Positions 22,428 through 28,377 of a stretch of DNA of 28,377 nucleotides are shown here, piece after piece. The DNA is from a bacterium UBP15_UBA6099 (GTDB taxonomy: Bacteria; UBP15; UBA6099): contig DIWT01000003.1 of assembly GCA_002435745.1 (NCBI GenBank), positions 14,011-42,387 of the forward strand. Reading direction: 5' to 3'. The notes under the pieces are model-generated. The model did not search any database, was not told the origin of the DNA, and saw only the letters and a list, made by a program, of their open reading frames with translations. The first letter of the stretch is position 1, and each line of letters starts with the position of its first letter. Made by a program: the position numbers and the translations under genes.

Positions 22428-23963
22428 ATGTTTTCGAGGATTCATTCAGCAACAACGCTGGGAGTGGACGCGTACGTGGTCGAGGTGGAGGTTGACATCT
22501 CGCGCTCTCAGCTTCCGCGCACGGACATCGTGGGGCTGCCGGACGCGGCGGTGAAGGAATCCCGCGACCGGGTCAGGTCGGCGATGCGCAACAGCGACCT
22601 TGATTTTCCCGGCGACCGGGTGACGGTGAATCTGGCTCCGGCGGACGTGCGCAAGGAGGGGCCGTCCTTCGACCTGCCGATTGCGGTGGCAATGCACACG
22701 GCGCTGAACGGCTCCCCCGGCGGTCTGGATGGTCTGGTGTTCATCGGAGAGCTTGCGCTCGACGGGATGTTGCGCCCGGTGAGCGGAGCGTTGCCGGTGG
22801 CGCTCATGGTCCGCGACTCCGCGAGCCTGCGCGGCATCGTGCTGCCGAGAGACAACGCGGCGGAGGCCGCCCTTGTGGACGGCATAGAGATATATCCGGC
22901 GGACTGTCTACAGGAAGTAGTCATGTTCGTGGAAGGCAGGCGAGCCATCGCTCCTCATCCCAACACCGGTTTCGACTCGCTCGACCGCGCGCCCGACATC
23001 GACATGTGCTTCTCCGAAGTCAAAGGACAGGAGCAGGCAAAGAGGGCTCTCGAAATAGCGGCGGCGGGCAATCACAACCTGATGATGATCGGCCCGCCCG
23101 GCGGCGGCAAAACGATGCTGGCGCGCCGGTTGCCGGGAATCATGCCCCGCATGTCGCGGGACGAAGCCCTCGAAGCGACCAAACTCTACAGCGTCGCCGG
23201 AAAACTGCGCGCGGGCGATGCGATGATCCGCGAGCGCCCTTTCCGCTCACCGCACCACACTATCAGCAACGTGGCCCTGATCGGCGGCGGAACCATTCCC
23301 AAACCCGGAGAGGTCAGCCTCGCCCATCACGGCGTGCTGTTTCTGGACGAGATGACGGAGTTCAAAAGAGACGTGCTGGAAGCGTTGCGGCAGCCTCTGG
23401 AAGACGGGAACGTAACCATCGCCCGCGCCGCCACCACCCTGACGTTTCCCGCGTCTTTCGTGCTCGCCGCCGCCATGAACCCCTGCCCGTGCGGCTGGCA
23501 CGGCGACTACGTGAATCCCTGCACATGCAAGCCGACCCAGATTCAAAACTATATGAAAAAAGTGTCAGGTCCCCTGCTTGACAGGATCGACATCCACATC
23601 GAGACGCCCAGACTCGACCCGGAGAAACTGACGTCAGCCCCGACGGGAGAGACGAGCGAGGCCGTGCGCGCGAGGGTCAACGCCGCCCGCGACCGCCAAC
23701 TCGCCAGATACGCGGACGAAAAGATATTCTCAAACGCCGACCTGAACGCCCGCATGACGCGCAAATACTGCTCCCTGCCCGCAGAGGCCGAGGAGTTGCT
23801 TAAAAGCGCCATCCGCAAGCTCGGCTACACCGCGCGCGCTTACGACAGGGTGAAGAAACTCTCCCGCACCATCGCCGACCTCGCGGGCCGCGACGACATC
23901 CGCGTCGAAGACGTCGCAGAGGCGATAACGCTGCGCAGCCTCGATCGAAAATACCTCGTCTGA
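22428..23963 (+). CDS. comM: YifB/ComM-family AAA+ ATPase
   Basis: The 511-residue product has the standard length and three-part structure of the family once called Mg chelatase-like. An N-terminal ChlI-type domain comes first (LPRTDIVGLPDAAVKESRDRVRSA). An AAA+ core follows, with Walker A GPPGGGKT at residues 222-229 and Walker B VLFLDE at 303-308. A C-terminal Mg_chelatase_C-like helical part comes last. The Cys-containing stretch MNPCPCGWHGDYVNPC near residue 350 is also typical. In naturally competent bacteria ComM is a hexameric helicase that promotes branch migration of incoming DNA strands. Homologues are widespread in non-competent species, so competence cannot be claimed here. No other competence gene is in the window. 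Confidence 0.95.
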   Translation: MFSRIHSATTLGVDAYVVEVEVDISRSQLPRTDIVGLPDAAVKESRDRVRSAMRNSDLDFPGDRVTVNLAPADVRKEGPSFDLPIAVAMHTALNGSPGGLDGLVFIGELALDGMLRPVSGALPVALMVRDSASLRGIVLPRDNAAEAALVDGIEIYPADCLQEVVMFVEGRRAIAPHPNTGFDSLDRAPDIDMCFSEVKGQEQAKRALEIAAAGNHNLMMIGPPGGGKTMLARRLPGIMPRMSRDEALEATKLYSVAGKLRAGDAMIRERPFRSPHHTISNVALIGGGTIPKPGEVSLAHHGVLFLDEMTEFKRDVLEALRQPLEDGNVTIARAATTLTFPASFVLAAAMNPCPCGWHGDYVNPCTCKPTQIQNYMKKVSGPLLDRIDIHIETPRLDPEKLTSAPTGETSEAVRARVNAARDRQLARYADEKIFSNADLNARMTRKYCSLPAEAEELLKSAIRKLGYTARAYDRVKKLSRTIADLAGRDDIRVEDVAEAITLRSLDRKYLV

Positions 23964-23985
23964 CGCGTCTTTCCGCTAAAATATC

Positions 23986-24007
23986 GGCGGCATTCGGCGA
24001 TGCCGCC
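23986..24007. repeat. GC-rich palindromic intergenic element
   Basis: GGCGGCAT and ATGCCGCC pair perfectly around a 6-base loop, followed by CTAC. It resembles the palindrome at 22267-22287 in type and flank. It lies 22 bases after the comM stop and could help end transcription, but it lacks a T-run on the plus strand. Confidence 0.6.
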
Positions 24008-24128
24008 CTACACCAAAATCAATATCGCAATAAAAGCTTTTACTTTTTTGACTTTTGATGATTGAACAGCATTGCCCCGAACCGTGAATATGATTCGGAA
24101 TAATTGTTTCCAATCGGCGCGGGGTCAG

Positions 24129-24134
24129 TATAAT
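24129..24134 (+). promoter_or_regulatory. -10 element six bases before the hydrolase start codon
   Basis: A perfect TATAAT at 24129-24134 ends six bases before ATG 24141 with no Shine-Dalgarno sequence. A weak -35 (TTGTTT at 24104-24109, 19-base spacer) is the best visible. A leaderless transcript is predicted. Confidence 0.5.
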
Positions 24135-24140
24135 ATCCGC

Positions 24141-25136
24141 ATGAAAAACGGCGACAGAGAATCGATAGACGTTCACGTTCACATACTGGCGGTGGCGGAG
24201 GCCAACGGGGCGCGGGTGTGCGCGAAGATGCGACGCAGCCTGATGTCGCTCTGCCTCGGCGCGAAATACGGATGGCGCGGAGACGACGAGGCATTCGACA
24301 GGACGTACGCGGACCGGCTGGCGCGCGAAATCCGCGAGTCGTCAACCACCGACCGGGCCGTGGTCTTGGCTTTCGACGGAGTTTACGACTCTTCCGGCGC
24401 GTTCGACTCGGCGCGCACGTCGGCATACATCCCCAACGAATACTGCCTGAAGCTCTGCGAGAGGCATCCCGAATTCATCTTCGGCGCTTCCGTGAATCCG
24501 GCGCGGGCGGACGCTCTGGACGAGTTGGAAAAAGTGGCTGCGCAGAGCGCGGCTCTAATAAAGTGGGTGGCGAACTCTCAGGACATCAATCCCGCAGAGC
24601 CTTCCTTCTTCCCCTTCTACCGCAAGATGGCGGAACTGAAACTCCCCCTGCTCTCTCACACGGGATACGAACACTGCGTAAAAACGCTGAACCACGCGTA
24701 CGGCGACCCCAAACTGCTGCGCGTCGCGCTGGACGAAGGCGTGACGGTCATCGCCGCCCACGCCGGCACATCCGGAATAGGACATCCCATCGAATATTTC
24801 GACGACTATCTGGCTATGCTCGACGAGTATCCCAACCTGTGGGGAGACCTCGGAGCGGTCACCGGAATCACAAGGTTCAAATACATCCCCGCCATGCTTG
24901 CCCGCGAGGGGTTCGCGCAGAGATGCCTGCAGGCGACGGATTTTCCCGCGCCGCCGATACCCGCGCTATTTGTCCGCGACGTCGGCGCACGCCGCGCGCT
25001 CGGACTCTCCATGCGGCGGAACATCTTCGACAAGGATGTCGAACTGAAGCGCGCGCTCGGTTTTCCAGACGACATCCTGTACAAAGCCGTGGAACTACTG
25101 CCTGAAGCGTCGCTCCGCCCGCGCTCTTACCAATAA
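24141..25136 (+). CDS. Amidohydrolase-2-type TIM-barrel metal-dependent hydrolase
   Basis: The 331-residue product opens with the metal motif DVHVHIL (HxH on strand 1) typical of the amidohydrolase superfamily. A mid-barrel Lys (AALIKWVANSQDINP), a His in LPLLSHTGYEH, a second His in VTVIAAHAGTSG and an Asp in QATDFPAPP follow at the expected order of metal and catalytic ligands. The amidohydrolase_2 branch contains decarboxylases and lactonases of aromatic or dicarboxylic compounds; the substrate is unknown. ATG 24141 is chosen because the HxH motif begins about ten residues later, although the frame is open upstream to 24072. The next gene is a distinct amidohydrolase about 110 bases downstream with its own promoter-like -10. 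Confidence 0.83.
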   Translation: MKNGDRESIDVHVHILAVAEANGARVCAKMRRSLMSLCLGAKYGWRGDDEAFDRTYADRLAREIRESSTTDRAVVLAFDGVYDSSGAFDSARTSAYIPNEYCLKLCERHPEFIFGASVNPARADALDELEKVAAQSAALIKWVANSQDINPAEPSFFPFYRKMAELKLPLLSHTGYEHCVKTLNHAYGDPKLLRVALDEGVTVIAAHAGTSGIGHPIEYFDDYLAMLDEYPNLWGDLGAVTGITRFKYIPAMLAREGFAQRCLQATDFPAPPIPALFVRDVGARRALGLSMRRNIFDKDVELKRALGFPDDILYKAVELLPEASLRPRSYQ

Positions 25137-25221
25137 TTAAGATTCGTCGATTTTGAATTGAGATTTAAGCTCGCCTGAGGCTGGTGAATTTTTTCACATT
25201 GAATCTGCGCCGCCGTCTCAT

Positions 25222-25227
25222 TATAAT
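25222..25227 (+). promoter_or_regulatory. -10 element with a very short leader
   Basis: A perfect TATAAT at 25222-25227 predicts transcription from about 25234, only 12 bases before ATG 25246. The predicted 5' end itself is the ribosome-binding site GGGGGA. The -35 is not clear. Confidence 0.45.
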
Positions 25228-25245
25228 TCTCGCGGGGGAACCGCC

Positions 25246-26649
25246 ATGCTGACCAATGTGGATTTCACAAGCGGAAAGATGCTTCTGAGGAACGCGAGGA
25301 CTTTGGATGTCGCCGGCGGGAAACTGCTTGACGCGACCAACGTGCTGATTGACGGCGGGAAGGTGGTCGATATCGACGCGGCGTCCGCGCCCCCTGCGGA
25401 CGCGGACGTGTTCGACCTCGGAGGCCTCACTCTCTCTCCGGGCCTCATCGACACTCACGTGCACATCCTCAGCCCGTACCTGACGGAGCAGAAGGGCGTG
25501 CCGGGGATGTGGACTTTCAAGCAGATGGACCGCAACTGCGAGAACACGCTCGCGGCGGGCGTGGTCTGCGTGGTGGACATGTTGTCCCCGATAAAAGTGC
25601 TGCGGAGACAACGGAAGAAAATCGCGGCGGGCAAGGTGAACGGCCCGGACGTCATGATGTCCGGCGGGATATTCAGTTGCCAAGGCGGATACCCGGAAGC
25701 GATAAACCCCGTGCCGAAAGCCGTCGGGGCGCTTGTGGGCCAGCCCAAGTATCAGCCGCAGTCGCCGGACGAAGCGGCCAAACTTGTGAACTATCTTCAC
25801 AGCCTCGGAGCGACCGTGATAAAGGTCGGATACACGAGGCTTTCCAGACAGCTCGTCGACGGGCGCTCCCTGCCCGCCATCTCGGACGAAGTGCTGGCGG
25901 GAGTGTGCGACGCCGCTCACGCTCTGGGCCTGAAAGTGCGCGTGCATCACAACTGGTCGGAAGACATGCTGCATCTGGTCGATTTCAAAATCGACGCCCT
26001 TGAACACGGAGTTTACGACCGCAACCTGCTGGACGACGAGATAATGGCCCTCAAGAATCACGGGGCGTCGGTTATCCCGACCCTGACCATAAACGACAGC
26101 CAAGGCCGTTTTGAAGAGAAGCTTGGATTCCTGCGCAGCGAGCGCGCAAAGGAATACTTCGAGCCTCAGGCGCTCGAACATCTGCTGTGGGTGTGCTCGA
26201 CATGGACCAAGTTCCAAGGCGAAAGCTACGACGGCTCTTTCGGTTACACGCGCGCTAACAGATACTGCTATGAAATCGAATACCGCAACACCCGCAAACT
26301 GTTCGAGGCCGGAGTGAAGCTGTACGCGGGAACTGACTGCGGAGCGGTCGTGGCGTATCCCGGCGAACTTGCTGATGAGATACTGCGTCTGACATCCATC
26401 GGGATGACGAACGCGCAGGCGATACGAGCGGCGACGAACGAAGCCGCCGATTTCATCGGCCGACCGGACCTCGGAGAAGTCGTCCCCGGGAAAACCGCCC
26501 ACCTCGCGGTGTTCGAGGGCAACCCGCTGGAAGACCTCTCGGCTCTGCGCCGCGTCCGCTATGTGCTCAAATCCGGCCGCCTGATGAAAACTTCCCACGA
26601 CGAGTTGCCGGAGTTCTGGCAAGGCTTCACCGTTCTTGCCCCGAACTGA
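25246..26649 (+). CDS. Imidazolonepropionase-like amidohydrolase
   Basis: The 467-residue product has the two-domain architecture of imidazolonepropionase/prolidase-type amidohydrolases: small beta-domain parts at both ends around a TIM barrel. Visible ligands are the HxH of LIDTHVHILS near residue 70, a Lys in ATVIKVGYTR that may be carboxylated, His residues in VRVHHNWSED and DALEHGVYD, and the Asp in LYAGTDCGAVV. The C-terminal GEVVPGKTAHLAVFEGNPLED is a hallmark of the group. These enzymes hydrolyse cyclic amides or X-Pro and other peptides; the substrate is not determined. GGGGGA lies six bases before the start. It follows another amidohydrolase of a different subgroup, so the two need not share a pathway. 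Confidence 0.88.
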   Translation: MLTNVDFTSGKMLLRNARTLDVAGGKLLDATNVLIDGGKVVDIDAASAPPADADVFDLGGLTLSPGLIDTHVHILSPYLTEQKGVPGMWTFKQMDRNCENTLAAGVVCVVDMLSPIKVLRRQRKKIAAGKVNGPDVMMSGGIFSCQGGYPEAINPVPKAVGALVGQPKYQPQSPDEAAKLVNYLHSLGATVIKVGYTRLSRQLVDGRSLPAISDEVLAGVCDAAHALGLKVRVHHNWSEDMLHLVDFKIDALEHGVYDRNLLDDEIMALKNHGASVIPTLTINDSQGRFEEKLGFLRSERAKEYFEPQALEHLLWVCSTWTKFQGESYDGSFGYTRANRYCYEIEYRNTRKLFEAGVKLYAGTDCGAVVAYPGELADEILRLTSIGMTNAQAIRAATNEAADFIGRPDLGEVVPGKTAHLAVFEGNPLEDLSALRRVRYVLKSGRLMKTSHDELPEFWQGFTVLAPN

Positions 26650-26894
26650 AGACCTCGCACAGCGCATCCGAACAGTCTTTTCCTTATTCCCGACAAGAAA
26701 TCGATATTGCGGGAAAACCGAGCGGCAAAACGCGAGACGCGGGGCGCTTGCTTTCGCTCAACGCGTCCCATTGCGTCCTTGTGATTAAAATCCTTTCGCT
26801 AAAGTCCGTTAAAGCCGCCGAACGCGGGTATATATAAGGGTGAAGGCGATTGCGGCGGAGAAAACAGCCGGAGATGTCGCTGGAGGTGGACGAA

Positions 26895-27251
26895 ATGGCG
26901 CTAAGCCTAAAAATCAAAAGCACGCAGACGACCCACGTGGTGAGCCTCAAGGGAGAACTCGCGTTCGACACCGTCGGGGCATTGAAGAACTATCTGGACG
27001 GTCTGCCTGAGTTGAACAGGCTGCCGGTGGTGCTCGACATGTCGGAAGTGGAGTTCGTGGACAGCAAAGGAGCCGGGTTCATCGTCCAGCTCAACGAACG
27101 CCTCAGCCGCGAAGGCCTCTTTATCTCAGAGTTGCAGCCGCAGATAAAAGAAATCTTCCGCAGGCTGTTCCTTCTCGAAAGGTTGAAGGTTTTCAAAAAA
27201 ACCGAGGAAGCCGTAAACGAGGCGCCCGGACTTAGCCGGTCATTCGGCTGA
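26895..27251 (+). CDS. STAS-domain protein (anti-sigma-factor antagonist-like)
   Basis: The 118-residue product is a single STAS domain like SpoIIAA/RsbV. The conserved stretch VVLDMSEVEFVDSKGAGF ends with Ser57 following Asp56, the position phosphorylated in anti-anti-sigma factors. By family knowledge the unphosphorylated form binds an anti-sigma kinase, and Ser phosphorylation breaks the complex. ATG 26895 is chosen because GGAGGTGG lies five bases upstream; upstream in-frame starts (TTG 26850, ATG 26874) lack good sites. No anti-sigma kinase, phosphatase or sigma factor is adjacent. The next gene is an ABC ATPase with its own promoter, so a link to phospholipid-transport STAS proteins (MlaB type) is possible but unproven. 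Confidence 0.87.
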   Translation: MALSLKIKSTQTTHVVSLKGELAFDTVGALKNYLDGLPELNRLPVVLDMSEVEFVDSKGAGFIVQLNERLSREGLFISELQPQIKEIFRRLFLLERLKVFKKTEEAVNEAPGLSRSFG

Positions 27252-27315
27252 CGGAAGGAACGCGCCGCGACAGCGGAAGTTGAGCCAACGTTGTGAAACC
27301 GCCGACCGCATGGAG

Positions 27316-27321
27316 TATAAT
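27316..27321 (+). promoter_or_regulatory. -10 element of the ABC ATPase gene
   Basis: A perfect TATAAT at 27316-27321 lies within the small palindrome GGAG-TATAATAA-CTCC. Transcription would begin near 27328, with GGAGG at the very 5' end of a 17-base leader. A TTGTGA at 27291-27296 (19-base spacer) is a possible -35. Confidence 0.5.
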
Positions 27322-27344
27322 AACTCCGGAGGCGGCGGTTTCGC

Positions 27345-28046
27345 ATGGAATACGCGCTGGAAGCAAGGTCCGTAACCAAGACATATAAGATGGGCGAGGT
27401 GGAAGTGCGCGCGGTGGACGGCGCAAGCTTGGCCGTGCCGCGCGGCGGCTTCGTGTCCCTAATGGGCCCTTCAGGCTCCGGGAAGACCACACTGCTCAAC
27501 CTGCTCGGCTGCGTGGACAGGCCGTCGGGCGGAGACATCTTCATCGACGGCAACCCGGTGTCCCGGATGTCGGACGCGGAACTGGACAGGACGCGTCTGT
27601 TGCGGATCGGCTTCGTTTTCCAGCGGGTGAACCTCATCCCGATTCTGACGGCGCTCGAAAACGTCGAGCTTCCTATGGAGATGGCGGGCATGGGCGGCGC
27701 GGAACGGACCCGGCGCGCGCTCGAACTCCTCGACTCGGTCGGGTTGTCCAACCGCGCAGGACACAAGCCTTCCCAGTTGAGCGCGGGCGAACAACAGCGC
27801 GTCGGCATCGCCAGAGCGATGGCCAACCGGCCTTCGGTCATCCTAGCCGACGAGCCGACCGGCAACTTGGACTCAGCCTCAGCGGCCTCCGTGATGTCCC
27901 TTCTGGCCGAACTCAACAGGCAGTCGGCACAGACGCTCGTCATCGTCACCCACGACCCCGAAGTCGGAAACGCCGCCCAAAATAAAGTCGTCATCAGAGA
28001 CGGAAAGATATATTCCGCCGAAAGGACTCCCGGCGCGGTTGACTAA
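27345..28046 (+). CDS. ABC transporter ATP-binding protein, LolD/MacB type
   Basis: The 233-residue product is a stand-alone ABC ATPase. Walker A GPSGSGKTT is at residues 41-49, the signature LSAGEQQRVGIARA starts at 145, and Walker B VILADEPTGNLD follows at about 166-177. FVFQRVNLIPILTALENVELPM and the overall length are typical of the LolD/MacB/FtsE (type VII) group, which couples ATP hydrolysis to lipoprotein release, efflux or mechanical transmission across the envelope. The partner permease is normally adjacent, but downstream there is only a terminator and tRNA-Met and upstream a STAS gene. The signature reads SAGEQQR rather than the common SGGEQQR, a small change seen in family members. 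Confidence 0.92.
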   Translation: MEYALEARSVTKTYKMGEVEVRAVDGASLAVPRGGFVSLMGPSGSGKTTLLNLLGCVDRPSGGDIFIDGNPVSRMSDAELDRTRLLRIGFVFQRVNLIPILTALENVELPMEMAGMGGAERTRRALELLDSVGLSNRAGHKPSQLSAGEQQRVGIARAMANRPSVILADEPTGNLDSASAASVMSLLAELNRQSAQTLVIVTHDPEVGNAAQNKVVIRDGKIYSAERTPGAVD

Positions 28047-28067
28047 CAACTCGAACGGCAATATAAT
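28039..28067 (+). promoter_or_regulatory. Near-consensus promoter overlapping the end of the ABC gene
   Basis: TTGACT (28039-28044) and TATAAT (28062-28067) are 17 bases apart, matching consensus at 11 of 12 positions. The -35 overlaps the stop codon of the ABC ATPase gene. Transcription would start near 28074, just before a hairpin with T8, with tRNA-Met about 110 bases downstream. It is the best candidate promoter for the tRNA. Confidence 0.65.
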
Positions 28068-28077
28068 TTGGCCGAAA

Positions 28078-28109
28078 GGGGCCGGATGAGTCCCGCCCCG
28101 ATTTTTTTT
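28078..28109 (+). terminator. Intrinsic terminator between the ABC gene and tRNA-Met
   Basis: GGGGC (28078-28082) pairs with GCCCC (28095-28099), continued by a G-G/C-C pair after one mismatch, then GA and eight T. It would end ABC ATPase transcripts. It also lies only a few bases downstream of the start expected from the promoter at 28039-28067. Confidence 0.75.
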
Positions 28110-28156
28110 GCGCGGCGCGCGGAGCGCAGTTATCGTCCGGCGCCGATTGAAACTCA

Positions 28157-28174
28157 GGGCCGGTTCCCCGGCCC
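28157..28174. repeat. GC-rich hairpin just upstream of tRNA-Met
   Basis: GGGCCGG and CCGGCCC flank TTCC in a perfect 7-base-pair stem, ending ten bases before the tRNA. It may mark the tRNA precursor's 5' leader. No T-run follows. Confidence 0.55.
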
Positions 28175-28184
28175 CGAACAACAT

Positions 28185-28258
28185 GGCTAGGTAGCTCAGC
28201 TGGTCAGAGCACACGGCTCATACCCGTGGCGTCGCCGGTTCAAATCCGGCCCTAGCTA
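28185..28258 (+). tRNA. tRNA-Met (CAT), elongator type
   Basis: The 74-base gene folds into a standard cloverleaf. The acceptor GGCTAGG pairs with CCTAGCT (the 1-72 pair is G-T), the D arm is GCTC/GAGC, the anticodon stem CACGG/CCGTG has loop CTCATAC (anticodon CAT), and the T arm GCCGG/CCGGC has TTCAAAT. The anticodon stem lacks the three G-C pairs of initiator tRNA and the 1-72 position is paired, so it is elongator Met; a lysidine-modified Ile2 tRNA is less likely but not excluded. CCA is not encoded (the 3' end continues CTA), so CCA must be added after processing. Confidence 0.95.
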
Positions 28259-28277
28259 CTATCACAAACACAAACAA

Positions 28278-28350
28278 CCCGAATCCTTCGCTAGGATTCG
28301 GTCGCGATTTTTCAGAGCGGATGAAATGCGAGGCGCAAGGCGCTTTTTTG
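28278..28350 (+). repeat. Dispersed 73-base hairpin repeat, copy 2, probably the tRNA terminator
   Basis: This segment begins 20 bases after tRNA-Met. Its first part, CCGAATCCT/AGGATTCGG (28279-28301), forms a 9-base-pair hairpin followed by TCGCGA and five T, so it may end the tRNA transcript. The whole 73 bases align without gaps to the minus strand of 22293-22365. The tail also contains a six-T run (28344-28349) after CAAGGCGC. Confidence 0.8.
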
Positions 28351-28377
28351 CTGTGAATAGAACATAAGGTTCATGAA

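Noticed and set aside
22428..23963. Magnesium chelatase subunit
   Set aside because: The protein has the N-terminal ChlI-type plus AAA+ plus C-terminal architecture of YifB/ComM, and no tetrapyrrole genes are nearby.
25165..26667. 500-codon open frame on the minus strand opposite the imidazolonepropionase-like gene
   Set aside because: Its protein is rich in Arg, His and Val without recognisable motifs, and the plus-strand gene has clear family motifs across the same span.
22293..28350. The 73-base repeat as attL/attR of an integrated element ending at tRNA-Met
   Set aside because: The copies are inverted, not direct, neither contains tRNA sequence, and no integrase is present between them.
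1..28377. CRISPR arrays
   Set aside because: No series of regularly spaced direct repeats was seen on reading the window.

Overview
The window reads as chromosomal DNA from a GC-rich, Gram-negative-type bacterium. I cannot name the lineage. Most genes are ordinary housekeeping or envelope functions: TldD, ribonuclease Z, a ComM/YifB-type ATPase, a STAS protein, a LolD/MacB-type ABC ATPase and tRNA-Met(CAT). A seven-haem periplasmic cytochrome c points to anaerobic or respiratory electron transfer. Large polytopic GT-C-type membrane enzymes, a WecA/MraY-type phosphosugar transferase and a membrane-bound glycoside-hydrolase-2-like protein suggest investment in surface or lipid-linked glycans. 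No integrase, transposase, phage gene or CRISPR array was seen.

Layout. 1-4.2 kb: an exported TPR protein (minus), a heptahaem cytochrome c with its own promoter and terminator, and TldD. 4.5-6.5 kb: a class II histone-deacetylase-like enzyme followed by ribonuclease Z. 6.6-8.3 kb: a WecA/MraY-like transferase and a CPBP-family membrane protein. 8.38-8.58 kb: a compact self-contained transcription unit with a 24-codon Arg/Cys-rich ORF. 8.7-12.1 kb: a PPC/DUF296 protein, then a radical SAM-SPASM protein next to a GT-C glycosyltransferase. 12.3-14.5 kb (minus): a GH2-like membrane protein. 14.8-17.1 kb: a small PLDc_N-type membrane protein and a DUF2723-like membrane protein with a TPR-like tail. 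17.1-18.0 kb: a cupin (minus) and a SnoaL/NTF2-like protein.

From about 18.07 to 22.4 kb the base composition becomes clearly AT-rich. This island carries only two recognisable genes, arranged tail to tail. They encode divergent copies of the same unrecognised protein: signal peptide, extracytoplasmic domain of about 280 residues, membrane helix, conserved cytoplasmic domain, more membrane helix and a conserved tail. About 880 bp of apparently non-coding DNA with three hairpins follows. This pair is the most likely undescribed system here. After it the GC-rich backbone resumes with comM, two metal-dependent hydrolases, a STAS protein, an ABC ATPase and tRNA-Met.

Two features cut across the window. 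First, several genes have a -10-like hexamer ending exactly six bases before the start codon, with no convincing Shine-Dalgarno sequence, which suggests leaderless mRNAs. Second, a 73-base hairpin-containing intergenic repeat occurs twice in inverted orientation, beside the island and just after tRNA-Met (59 of 73 positions identical, no gaps).
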